Below, piece after piece: positions 1 to 7,291 of a stretch of 7,389 nt of DNA. Source of the stretch: Deltaproteobacteria bacterium. Lineage in GTDB: Bacteria > Myxococcota_A > UBA9160 > SZUA-336. How positions within the stretch are numbered: the stretch's first letter is position 1; each line of letters starts with the position of its first letter. The stretch is taken from NCBI GenBank assembly GCA_030624945.1, contig JAUXJB010000077.1, forward strand, positions 1 through 7,389, written 5' to 3'. The notes beneath the pieces were generated by a model. That model saw only the letters and a program-made list of their open reading frames with translations. It was not told the origin of the DNA and searched no databases. The translations under genes and the position numbers were made by a program.

Positions 1-2514
1 GCGGCCCGCGGCGCACCCGCCTGGATTCGGCGCATCGGGTTCGAGCGCGCCGAGGTGCACGGCGCCACCGAGCTCGTCGGCTCGGTCGGCGACCTGATCG
101 AAGAGCTGTCCACCTCCCTGCCACTGCGGTTCTTCCAGCCCGACTGGGGAGGAGACTTCGCGAGAGAGCTGCGCGATAGCTGGCCCTGGAGCTTCGCGCC
201 CGAGCCGGTCGCCGTCGGATCGGACTCGGACGAGCCCGCTGCGACGACGCCCGTCGGCACGCGGCTGGTCCGGGCGGACGGCCCCCGCGAGGAGCTGGAG
301 TTCGTCGCCCGCGAGATCCTGAGACTGCTAGAGAGCGGGGCGAAGCCGGCCGAGGTCTGCGTGGTGGCACGCTCCCTCGAGCCCTACGCCGCCTGGATCG
401 AGTCGGTGTTTGGCCGCTACGGGATTCCCTACAGCTCGTCGCTGTCGGAGCCGGTCCTGCGGCTGCCCGGCGTGCGCACCTGGCTCGACCTCGTCCAGAC
501 GCTCTTCGGCAACCTCGAACGTGGCGCGTTTCTGCGCCTGCTGCGCTCGCCGCGTCTCGAGCTCGCCGGCGGGCACACGCTGCCCCAGCTCGCCGAGTGG
601 CTGTCCCGACGCGCCGCAGTGGTGCGCGGCGATGACTGGACCGTGGCACTCTCGGACGCCGAGCGGTTGGCCGCACAGGATGCCCGCCACCTGGAGCGAC
701 GGCAGATCGACTCGTTGCGGCGGGTCCTGGGCGATCTCGAGCGAACCGGGCGAGCGCTGCGCGACGCGCGCGGATTCGGCGAGGCCGCGCGCCGGGTCCT
801 CGAGCTGGGCGATCGCCTGTTCGGGCCGGCGGGAGAGGACGGCGCGCCCGACGAGCTGGCCCGTAGTGCCCTCGCGGCCGCAGCACACCTCGACGATGTG
901 GACCTGGCCGCGGGTCGCAGCGCCAGGCCGAGCCCGGAGGAGCTCCGCGCGGCACTGGAGCGCGCCGTCCGCTCCGCCCGCTGGCGTCCCCGCTCCGAGG
1001 ACAACGGTGGGGTCCGGATCCTCGACGCCCTCCAGGCGCGCGCGTTGCCGACGCACCACCTGTTCCTGATCGGCCTTCAGCACGGCGCCTGGCCCCACCT
1101 CCGCCGCGAGGATGCCTTTCTCTCCGACGAGCTGCGGGCGTCTCTCCGCAGACGGACGGGGCGTCCCGTACCGACCGCCGGGCTCGCCGAGCAGGAGGAG
1201 CGTTTCCTCTTCCGACTCCTGCTCTCCCAGGCTCGCTCCAGCCGCACGCTGACGCGTCCACTAGCGGACGCGTCGGGTCGCCAGCTGTCGGCCTCGGCGT
1301 TCCTGCGAGAGCTCGGCCCCGCCACCGGGGAGAGCTTCGACCCGGAGCGGGAGATCGACGCGACGAGCGCGATCGATCGGGATTTCCTGACCTTCACAGA
1401 AGCGGCGACACGCATCGCGCTCGAACTCGCTCCGCGAAAGCGCAGCCGGGCGCTGCGCGAGCTCGCGCGCGAGCACGCTAGAGACGCCGAACAGATACTC
1501 GTCCCGGGCCTGGCCCACATCGAGGCAACCGACGCAGCGGAGCCGAGCGCGCTCCACTACGACGGGGTCCTGGCGGAGCCCCCGTCCCTGCCAAACACGA
1601 TCTCGCCGAGCTTTCTCGAGACACTAGGAAACTGCCCGTTGAAGGCGTTCTTCGAGCGCGTTCTCCGCGTGAGGGAGCCGGACGCGCCCCCGCAGAACTC
1701 GCTGGGAGCCGCGGAGGCGGGGAGCCTGCTCCACGCGCTGCTCGCGCGCCTCTATCGTCAGCTCTTCGACGCCGGAGTGCTGCGACCGGGCACCGCTCCC
1801 GCGCAGGCCGTGCAGCGGGCCCGCGAACTGTTGCCGGGAGCGTTGGGCGCCGTCTCTACGGAGCTCGCCAGAGCATCGAGACGGCGACATCCCGAGCTGT
1901 GGACCTCTCTGCAACAGCTGCTCGAAGCAGCCGCCCTCGACTTCGTGGAGCGAGACCTCGAGGTCCTGCTACCGGAGGGCGTGAGCGAGCTCCACGCGGA
2001 GCGGGAGCTCGGCTTCCGCTTCCACGCGAACGGAGGCGAGCTCGAGATTCGCGGGCGCAGCGACCGCATCGTGCGCAGGCCCTCGGGAGCGCTCCGAGTG
2101 GGCGACTACAAGACGAGCCGCGATCCCGGCGCGTTCCTCCGCCGCCGGAACCTCGAGCGGGGCAGCGCTCTTCAGGTGCCGCTCTACACCCTGGCCGCCG
2201 CTCGCGTGCTCGAGGCAGAGACCGTGATCGGAGAGATCCTCTCCGTCCCGCTTCGGCCGGAGCGGGATCCTCGCGGGGAGAGGGGACGGGAGCGCCAGCT
2301 CGATCTCGAAACCGTGGAGGCCGCAGTGCCCCGGCCGCTGGCGGTGCTTGGCGATCTGCTCCGCCACGGCCGCTTCCCGTTCCGGTCCCATGACGGGTGT
2401 CGCTACTGCTCCTACACGTTGGCGTGTCGGCGTGACCACCCCGCGAGTGCCCGGCGAGTTGCCAATTTCGAGGGGTTCGAGCGCTACTTCGCGCTGCAAC
2501 GAGCTGCGGAATGA
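1..2514 (+). CDS. addB: AddB-like subunit of an AddAB-type helicase-nuclease, 5' truncated by the window edge
   Basis: This is the partner subunit of the helicase-nuclease encoded next, expected to act in the cytoplasm on double-strand-break ends. The frame is open from base 1, so the gene begins upstream. The first in-frame start-like codon, GTG at 55, is probably internal. Residue numbers here count from that GTG. Residues about 70-400 resemble the degenerate UvrD-like part of AddB, including a motif-V-like stretch from V320 and a motif-VI-like segment near 378-395. The C-terminus is a PD-(D/E)XK nuclease: H560 in GSLLH, D670 in GRSDR, D684 and K686 in GDYKTS, and Q707/Y711 as the QxxxY motif. 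C527 pairs with C782-x2-C785-x5-C791, the spacing of the AddB iron-sulfur nuclease. About 837 residues are visible; family members run about 900-1150, so the N-terminus is missing. The alternative family name is the 'probable DNA repair protein' group, which also sits beside a UvrD-type helicase. No Walker A motif is visible in the part present. Confidence 0.9.
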   Translation, partial: AARGAPAWIRRIGFERAEVHGATELVGSVGDLIEELSTSLPLRFFQPDWGGDFARELRDSWPWSFAPEPVAVGSDSDEPAATTPVGTRLVRADGPREELEFVAREILRLLESGAKPAEVCVVARSLEPYAAWIESVFGRYGIPYSSSLSEPVLRLPGVRTWLDLVQTLFGNLERGAFLRLLRSPRLELAGGHTLPQLAEWLSRRAAVVRGDDWTVALSDAERLAAQDARHLERRQIDSLRRVLGDLERTGRALRDARGFGEAARRVLELGDRLFGPAGEDGAPDELARSALAAAAHLDDVDLAAGRSARPSPEELRAALERAVRSARWRPRSEDNGGVRILDALQARALPTHHLFLIGLQHGAWPHLRREDAFLSDELRASLRRRTGRPVPTAGLAEQEERFLFRLLLSQARSSRTLTRPLADASGRQLSASAFLRELGPATGESFDPEREIDATSAIDRDFLTFTEAATRIALELAPRKRSRALRELAREHARDAEQILVPGLAHIEATDAAEPSALHYDGVLAEPPSLPNTISPSFLETLGNCPLKAFFERVLRVREPDAPPQNSLGAAEAGSLLHALLARLYRQLFDAGVLRPGTAPAQAVQRARELLPGALGAVSTELARASRRRHPELWTSLQQLLEAAALDFVERDLEVLLPEGVSELHAERELGFRFHANGGELEIRGRSDRIVRRPSGALRVGDYKTSRDPGAFLRRRNLERGSALQVPLYTLAAARVLEAETVIGEILSVPLRPERDPRGERGRERQLDLETVEAAVPRPLAVLGDLLRHGRFPFRSHDGCRYCSYTLACRRDHPASARRVANFEGFERYFALQRAAE
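2511..2514 (+). promoter_or_regulatory. ATGA stop-start overlap, translational coupling site
   Basis: The TGA stop of the AddB-like gene (2512-2514) overlaps the ATG of the AddA-like gene (2511-2513). The bases just upstream (ctgcgga) hold no good Shine-Dalgarno sequence. Start of the second gene probably depends on ribosomes finishing the first, which would keep the two subunits near equal amounts. The overlap is seen directly; the coupling is inferred. Confidence 0.7.
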
Positions 2515-5500
2515 GCGACGCCTCCGCCCGCCGCACCGCCGTGCGCAGCTTCGACCGAAACCTGGTCGTGGTCGCGGGAGCGGGCACCGGCAAGACGAGC
2601 CTGCTGATCGAGCGCCTGTTGAACCAGCTGATCGAACGGGACCTCGACGTGAGCGAGATCGCCGCGATCACGTTCACGGAGAAGGCAGCCGCGGAGCTCC
2701 GCAGCCGACTCGAGACCGGCCTCGCCCGCCTATCGGCGCTGGCGCGCGCGGATCCGGCGTCCAACCCCATCGACGAGCGGTTCGAGGCCGATCGCGCCTA
2801 CGCGTACCTGTCGAGTCGCGTCTCTGCGAGGGCGCTCTCGGAGCGGACGGAACGCCTGCTGGCGCAGATCGCACAAGCCAACATCGGCACGATCCACGGC
2901 TACTGCGCGGGCCTGCTGCGCCAGTTCCCCGCCGAGTCCGGGGTGGATCCGGATTTCGCCATCGACGAGGGCCCGCTGTTCGACGCGCTTCGAGAGGAGC
3001 TGTGGGAGGAGCTCCTGAGTGGGCGAGACGGACCCGAAGGCCCGCGCGGCGTCGCGTGGCGAGCCGTGCTGCGGCGCCTCGATCCGGGCGAGCTGCGGGA
3101 GCTCGCCTGGCAGTTGGCGAGCTTCGAGCTGCCCGGCGAGCGAGCGAGGCTGGCCCCGACGAGCGAGCTGCTCGGACCGATCGTGCACGAGCAACTTCGG
3201 GCCAACGCGTCCGCCCGAGGCGCGGGCGGGAGGGGTCCCGAGAGCTACCTCGCCGCGGCCGACCCGGTTCTGCGCGCCTACCTCGCCGGCCCGGACGCGT
3301 TTCGAGCGGCTCTCGCGGGAGCTCGCTTCGCGTCCGCACGCGGCCCGCGCGGCTTGCTCGAATCCGCAGCTCCGACAGCGCGGAATGCCCCGGACGCCCA
3401 GCGCTGCGCACGCAACACGCGCAGGCTCCTGGAACGACTCGAGCGCGTGGACGACGAGCTCTTCCGAACGGCTCTCGATCTCCTGGGGCCCTTCGTCGAA
3501 CGCGTCTTCGAGGAGAGCCGGCGACGCAACGTGCTCCCCTTCGGAGCGCTCCTGCTTCTCACACGGGACCTGCTCGCCGACCATCCCGAGGTTCGGCGCG
3601 AGCTCGGGCGCCGCCTCGAGCTCCTGCTCGTCGACGAGTTCCAGGACACGGACCCACTGCAGTACGAGATCGTGTTCTTCCTGGCGGAGGATCCCAGCGG
3701 CCCGCCCGCAGCGCGCGCCTTCGAGACCCGGCTGGCGCCCGGCGCCCTCTTCATCGTGGGCGATCCCAAGCAGGCGATCTATCGCTTCCGCGGTGCGGAC
3801 ATGGCCTCCTACCATCGGGCCGTCGAACACGTGCTCGGCTGCGGCGGCGAGCAGCTCGCGCTCACGCAGAGCTTTCGCGCCCCGCCCGAGCTGCTCGAAC
3901 CGCTCGACCGGCTCTTCCCGCCGCTCCTCCGCGCGCAAGCGAACCAGGATGCGTCCGCCTACTCGGGCTACGACTCCCTCCGGTCGGGCCGGCCGCGCGC
4001 GGGAAGCGGCCCGCATATCGAGGTGTGGACCGTGGGCTCCGATGCAGAGCGCAGCGCCGAGCGGGCGCGCCGCGACGAGGCCGAGGCGGTCGCGAGCTGG
4101 CTCGTGGAGGAGTCGCGCAGCGGGCGGGTCGACCTGGGGGGAGTGGCCATGCTGTTCCGGGCCTCCTCGAGCGTCCCTGCCTACGCGGGAGCCTTGCGCG
4201 ACCGCGGGATACCCCATGCGCTCGAGACGGGTCGCGATCTGCTCAAACGTCCCGAGGGTCAACAGCTCGCGGCGCTGCTACGGGCGCTGGCCAATCCGAG
4301 CGACGCTCCCGCCGTGCTCGCTGTGCTGCGGTCCGCCCTCGGCGGGGTCGCCGACACGGAGCTCGCAGCCTACGCGGCCAGCGCGGCGGCGATGGCGACG
4401 GCCTGGTCGTACGTCGAGTCCGCGCCCGATCCCGAACGCTTCCCGGGTGTGGCGCGTACCTACGCATTTCTGTGCAAATGGTACGGCGCATCCCTGCGCA
4501 TCCCCCTCGATTCCCTGCTCTCGGAGCTGGTCGAGGAGGCGTGTCTGCTCCCGCTGCACGCCGCGGCCGCAGACGGCGCCCAACGTGTCGCGAATCTCCA
4601 CTCCCGGCTCGACCCCCTGATCGAGCTCGCGCGGCGCGATTCGAGACACACGCTCGGGTCCCTGCTGCCCTGGATCGAGCGAATCGAGCGACCCATCGGA
4701 CCGCCGGCGAGACGGGGCGACGAGCTCGCGATCATGACCATCCACGCCTCGAAGGGGCTCGAGTTCCCACTCGTCATCCTGCCCGACCTCGCGCGCAGCC
4801 CGAGTGCGGGTGCTCGCCGCGAGGCGGCGACCGAGCTGCGTTGGCTGCGCGAGACCGCCAGCCTGGCCATCCGCACGCTCGGCCCGCTCTCGGCGGGGGC
4901 ACTCGTGCGCGAGGCCGAGGAGGCGCGCCACGAGACGGCCGAGAACCGGCGCCTCTTCTACGTCGCCTGCACGCGCGCGGCGGAGCGCCTGGTCCTGGTG
5001 CACGCTCCACGTGCGCGCGTGTCGACGGATGCACCCGTGCGCCACCTCGCCCCTTGGAGCTACCCCGTGGAGGGCCTCCCCGCCGGCGTTGCGCTCGTCG
5101 CGGCGCCCGATGTACGCCACCGCTACGTCGGCGCGGCCGGCGAGCTGCGGCCGCTCGCGCGCGAGACGGGAATCGGGAACTCTTCGGCGGCCGTGGCGCG
5201 CACGCGGCGCGTCGCCGCGCACGCCCGCGCCTCGGCAGCTCCCGCATTCCGGCATCCGACCGGCCTACGAGAGCAGGCGGATGCGCGACTGGAGGTGAGC
5301 GAGGGCGAGCCCGGTCTCGTTTCGACGAGAACCCGAGCCGGCGGAATCGCGCTGGCCGTCGGCAGCGTGCTGCACGAGGTTCTGGAACGCTGGGACTTCC
5401 AAGGGGCGGACACCACGGCCGACCTGCTGCGGCGCGCTCTCGCGCGGGTCCGGCGGGATGGGGGCGTCGACCCGAAGGAGCTGGAACGCCAGTCCGAGCG

Positions 5501-5822
5501 CGCGCTGGGCGCCTTTCTCGAGAGCGATCTGCCCGGCTACCTGGCCGCGCTGGAGGTCCTGGGACGCGAGGTCCCCGTGCTCTTCGAGGACGAGGAGGGG
5601 ATCTGCTGGAGCGGAACCATCGACCTGCTCTACCGGGATCCGGACGGTCGCCTGGTGGTCGCGGACTACAAGACCGACCGCGCTCCCGACCCCGAGACCC
5701 ACGAGCGCTACCGGGCGCAGCTCGAGGTGTACGGGCGGGGGGTGGCGCGCGCCTTCCCGCGGGCGGCGCCGCCCGCGCTCGAGCTCCTCTACCTGCAGAC
5801 CGGGGAGAGATTGCGCCTCTGA
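2511..5822 (+). CDS. addA: AddA/RecB-like UvrD-family helicase with C-terminal PD-(D/E)XK nuclease
   Basis: This is a complete 1103-residue ATP-dependent DNA helicase-exonuclease, the motor subunit of an AddAB-type complex that unwinds and degrades double-strand-break ends before RecA loading. Superfamily 1A motifs appear in order: Walker A GAGTGKTS (23-30); motif Ia ITFTEKAAAELR; motif II DEFQD (375-379); motif III VGDPKQAIYRFRG (G417, Q421); motif IV LTQSFR; motif V TIHASKGLEF (743-752); motif VI LFYVACTRA with R822. The C-terminal nuclease has H955 in GSVLHE, D1038 in GTIDLL, D1052 and K1054 in ADYKTD, and Q1070/Y1074 as QxxxY, so both activities look intact. The ATG is chosen because it overlaps the stop of the AddB-like gene and leaves a normal short N-terminus before Walker A. 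That N-terminus has no glutamine where UvrD proteins carry the Q motif; DASARR stands there. The length is slightly under typical AddA (about 1150-1250). RecB or AdnA/AdnB kinship is possible, but the AddB-like partner with its iron-sulfur cysteines favours AddA. Confidence 0.93.
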   Translation: MSDASARRTAVRSFDRNLVVVAGAGTGKTSLLIERLLNQLIERDLDVSEIAAITFTEKAAAELRSRLETGLARLSALARADPASNPIDERFEADRAYAYLSSRVSARALSERTERLLAQIAQANIGTIHGYCAGLLRQFPAESGVDPDFAIDEGPLFDALREELWEELLSGRDGPEGPRGVAWRAVLRRLDPGELRELAWQLASFELPGERARLAPTSELLGPIVHEQLRANASARGAGGRGPESYLAAADPVLRAYLAGPDAFRAALAGARFASARGPRGLLESAAPTARNAPDAQRCARNTRRLLERLERVDDELFRTALDLLGPFVERVFEESRRRNVLPFGALLLLTRDLLADHPEVRRELGRRLELLLVDEFQDTDPLQYEIVFFLAEDPSGPPAARAFETRLAPGALFIVGDPKQAIYRFRGADMASYHRAVEHVLGCGGEQLALTQSFRAPPELLEPLDRLFPPLLRAQANQDASAYSGYDSLRSGRPRAGSGPHIEVWTVGSDAERSAERARRDEAEAVASWLVEESRSGRVDLGGVAMLFRASSSVPAYAGALRDRGIPHALETGRDLLKRPEGQQLAALLRALANPSDAPAVLAVLRSALGGVADTELAAYAASAAAMATAWSYVESAPDPERFPGVARTYAFLCKWYGASLRIPLDSLLSELVEEACLLPLHAAAADGAQRVANLHSRLDPLIELARRDSRHTLGSLLPWIERIERPIGPPARRGDELAIMTIHASKGLEFPLVILPDLARSPSAGARREAATELRWLRETASLAIRTLGPLSAGALVREAEEARHETAENRRLFYVACTRAAERLVLVHAPRARVSTDAPVRHLAPWSYPVEGLPAGVALVAAPDVRHRYVGAAGELRPLARETGIGNSSAAVARTRRVAAHARASAAPAFRHPTGLREQADARLEVSEGEPGLVSTRTRAGGIALAVGSVLHEVLERWDFQGADTTADLLRRALARVRRDGGVDPKELERQSERALGAFLESDLPGYLAALEVLGREVPVLFEDEEGICWSGTIDLLYRDPDGRLVVADYKTDRAPDPETHERYRAQLEVYGRGVARAFPRAAPPALELLYLQTGERLRL

Positions 5823-5842
5823 GGGGACCGTGGCAGCAGCGC

Positions 5843-5854
5843 TTGCCGCGGCAA
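5843..5854. repeat. Perfect 12-bp palindrome TTGCCGCGGCAA, possible operator
   Basis: TTGCCGCGGCAA equals its own reverse complement and lies in the 53-nt gap before the MalY/PatB-type gene, ending 6 nt before a TACAAT box. It has no loop and no following T run, so it is not a terminator. The position suits a site for a dimeric transcription factor that touches the promoter. A 12-bp palindrome is expected about once or twice by chance in a window this size, so location is the main argument. Confidence 0.3.
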
Positions 5855-5860
5855 CTGAAC

Positions 5861-5866
5861 TACAAT
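5861..5866 (+). promoter_or_regulatory. Candidate -10 box (TACAAT) for the MalY/PatB-type gene, possibly leaderless
   Basis: TACAAT differs from the sigma-70 consensus TATAAT at one base and stands out in very GC-rich DNA. A start of transcription 6-8 nt downstream would fall near 5872-5874, only 2-4 nt before the ATG at 5876. No Shine-Dalgarno sequence lies between the box and the ATG, which agrees with a leaderless mRNA. No convincing -35 box is found at 16-18 nt; TTGCCG at 5843 is only 12 nt away. This is inference from sequence. Confidence 0.45.
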
Positions 5867-5875
5867 GCGCGCGCC

Positions 5876-7039
5876 ATGAATCTGGACGATCTCGACCTGA
5901 ATCGCCTGCGCGCGACGCGCGGGGAGAAGTGGCAGACCTATCCCGAGGACGTACTGCCCCTCTGGGTCGCCGACATGGACTTCCCCGTGGCCGAGCCCAT
6001 TCGCGAGCTTCTGCGCGAGACCTTCGAGAACTCCGACGTGGGCTATCCGCTGAACCCGAGGCGGGAAGGGCTGCCCAGTATGTTCGCCGCACGCATGCAG
6101 GAGCGGTTCGGCTGGGACCTGGACCCGGCTCGGGTCGAGGTGATCACGGACGTCGTGCAGGGGCTGTACGTCGCGCTCCTGACCCTCACCGCCGAGAATG
6201 CCGGCGCCGTCGTGCAGACTCCCGTCTACCCGCCCTTCCTCGCATGCGTCGCGGACGTGGGCCGCCGCATGGTACCCAACGAGCTCGTGCGCGGCGAGAG
6301 CGGCTACGCGATCGATTTCGATGCGCTGCGCGCCGACATGGACGCCGAGACCGAGGTGCTCCTCTTCTGCAACCCACAGAACCCCACCGGTCGCGTGTTC
6401 CGCCGCGAGGAGCTCGAGCAGCTCGCCGAGCTCGCGATCGAGCGGGACGTCGTGATCATCAGCGACGAGATACACGCCGACCTCGTGCACGCACCCCATC
6501 GGCACATCCCGCTGGCCACGCTGGGTCCCGAGGTCGAAGCGCGCACGATCACCCTCAACTCGGCGACCAAGGCCTTCAACATCGCCGGGCTCCGCTGCTC
6601 CATCGCCGCCTTTGGCAGCGCCTCGCTCCAGAACCGTTTCAAGTCCCTGCCGCGCCATGTGCTGGGCGGAATCGGCACGCTCGGCCTGGCCGCCACGGAG
6701 CTGGCGTGGACCCGGGGCCAACCGTGGCTCGACGAGGTGCTCGCCTACCTGGACGGGAACCGCGCCTTCCTGGCGGATTTCTTGCGACGCGAGCTGCCCG
6801 GGATCCGCTACCACGCCCCCGAGGGAACCTACCTCGCGTGGATGGACTGTCGCGAGCTCGAGCTCGGCCGCGAACCCCACGCCTTCTTTCTCGAAGAAGG
6901 CCGGGTAGCGCTGGGCCGCGGTCGCAATTTTGGACAGGGGGGTGAGGGCTTCGTGCGCCTGAACTTCGCCACGTCGCGGTGCATCCTCACCGAAGGTCTC
7001 GAGCGTATGGCGAAAGCCATGAGGTCACACGCACCTTGA
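5876..7039 (+). CDS. patB: MalY/PatB-family PLP-dependent C-S lyase or aminotransferase
   Basis: This is a 387-residue fold-type I PLP enzyme, the usual length for the MalY/PatB family, which cleaves cystathionine or similar cysteine S-conjugates to a thiol, pyruvate and ammonia; some members act mainly as aminotransferases. The N-terminus carries the family hallmark DVLPLWVADMDF (25-36). TPVYPPF gives Y118, the likely PLP-stacking tyrosine. NPQNPTG gives N169, SDEIHADL gives D197 for the pyridine nitrogen, NSATKAFNIAG gives the Schiff-base lysine K232, and VRLNFA gives R361 for the substrate carboxylate. All key residues are present. The ATG at 5876 gives the normal N-terminus, although the same frame stays open far upstream through the AddA-like gene. 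The gene starts 53 nt after the AddA-like stop and has its own promoter candidate, so it probably is not part of the repair unit. No signal peptide is seen, so it is cytoplasmic. The exact substrate cannot be read from the sequence. Confidence 0.92.
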   Translation: MNLDDLDLNRLRATRGEKWQTYPEDVLPLWVADMDFPVAEPIRELLRETFENSDVGYPLNPRREGLPSMFAARMQERFGWDLDPARVEVITDVVQGLYVALLTLTAENAGAVVQTPVYPPFLACVADVGRRMVPNELVRGESGYAIDFDALRADMDAETEVLLFCNPQNPTGRVFRREELEQLAELAIERDVVIISDEIHADLVHAPHRHIPLATLGPEVEARTITLNSATKAFNIAGLRCSIAAFGSASLQNRFKSLPRHVLGGIGTLGLAATELAWTRGQPWLDEVLAYLDGNRAFLADFLRRELPGIRYHAPEGTYLAWMDCRELELGREPHAFFLEEGRVALGRGRNFGQGGEGFVRLNFATSRCILTEGLERMAKAMRSHAP

Positions 7040-7045
7040 TGCCCA

Positions 7046-7054
7046 TGCTATCCT
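7046..7054 (+). promoter_or_regulatory. Candidate extended -10 element (TGCTATCCT) for the ferredoxin gene
   Basis: TG-n-TATCCT matches the form of an extended -10 promoter, which can work without a good -35 box; none is evident upstream. Transcription would begin near 7061 and give a leader of about 18 nt carrying the ribosome binding site. The ferredoxin may also be read through from the PLP-enzyme gene, whose stop is only 39 nt upstream of the ferredoxin ATG. Confidence 0.35.
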
Positions 7055-7065
7055 CGATCTGAGCC

Positions 7066-7070
7066 GGAGG
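7066..7070 (+). promoter_or_regulatory. Strong Shine-Dalgarno sequence GGAGG for the ferredoxin
   Basis: GGAGG sits 8 nt before the ATG at 7079, at ideal spacing, and fixes that start. It is the only strong ribosome binding site seen in the window. The AddA-like and PLP-enzyme starts both lack one. Confidence 0.8.
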
Positions 7071-7078
7071 TAGGATCG

Positions 7079-7273
7079 ATGAAGGTCAGAGTGGATTTCG
7101 ACCTGTGTGAGTCCAACGCGATCTGCATGCAACAGGCCCCCGAGGTCTTCGAGGTCGACGAAGACGACTTTCTCCAGATCCTGAACGAGACACCGGGACC
7201 CGAGCTCCGCGAGAAGGTCGAGAATGCGGTGCTCCTCTGCCCACGCCAGGCGATCTCTATCTACGAGGACTGA
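7079..7273 (+). CDS. Small single-cluster ferredoxin of the P450-associated type, probably [3Fe-4S]
   Basis: This complete 64-residue acidic protein is a soluble one-electron carrier of the kind that commonly passes electrons to cytochromes P450 or other oxygenases. Its N-terminus (VDFDLCESNAICMQQAPEVF) and C-terminal CPRQAI are typical of this ferredoxin group. Only three cysteines are present: C10, C16 and C54 (followed by P55). The position between C10 and C16 that holds a fourth ligand in [4Fe-4S] ferredoxins is not cysteine (C10-ESNAI-C16), which points to a [3Fe-4S] cluster. APEVFEVDEDD (20-30) is another family hallmark. The length matches the usual 62-70 residues. No P450 or ferredoxin reductase lies in the window, so the partner is unknown. 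A strong Shine-Dalgarno sequence 8 nt upstream supports the start. It converges with an acyl-CoA ligase 18 nt downstream. Confidence 0.9.
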   Translation: MKVRVDFDLCESNAICMQQAPEVFEVDEDDFLQILNETPGPELREKVENAVLLCPRQAISIYED

Positions 7274-7291
7274 CCCGCAAGCGATCGCTCG

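Noticed and set aside
55..57. GTG as the true start of the AddB-like gene
   Set aside because: The frame is open back to base 1 with sequence of the same character, no Shine-Dalgarno precedes the GTG, and the protein from there is shorter than the family, so the gene most likely starts outside the window.
2730..4262. A 510-codon minus-strand open frame inside the AddA-like gene
   Set aside because: It is fully covered by a gene with complete helicase motifs, shows no recognisable domain, and long antisense frames are common in DNA this GC-rich.
3019..4620. A 533-codon open frame in the third forward frame
   Set aside because: The translation is Ser/Arg/Pro/Ala-rich with no motif and overlaps the AddA-like coding sequence completely; it is a composition shadow.
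5823..5875. Intrinsic terminator after the AddA-like gene
   Set aside because: The only symmetric element is the loopless palindrome at 5843-5854, and no U-rich tract follows it.
7054..7079. Hairpin TCGATC/GATCGA that would place the ferredoxin Shine-Dalgarno in its loop
   Set aside because: The stem is only 6 bp with a 14-nt loop, competes with other weak pairings, and its left arm would lie upstream of the transcript start predicted from the -10 box.
7280..7289. Palindrome AGCGATCGCT between the converging genes as a two-way terminator
   Set aside because: It has no loop and no T run on either side, and 10-bp palindromes of this kind are expected by chance in GC-rich DNA.
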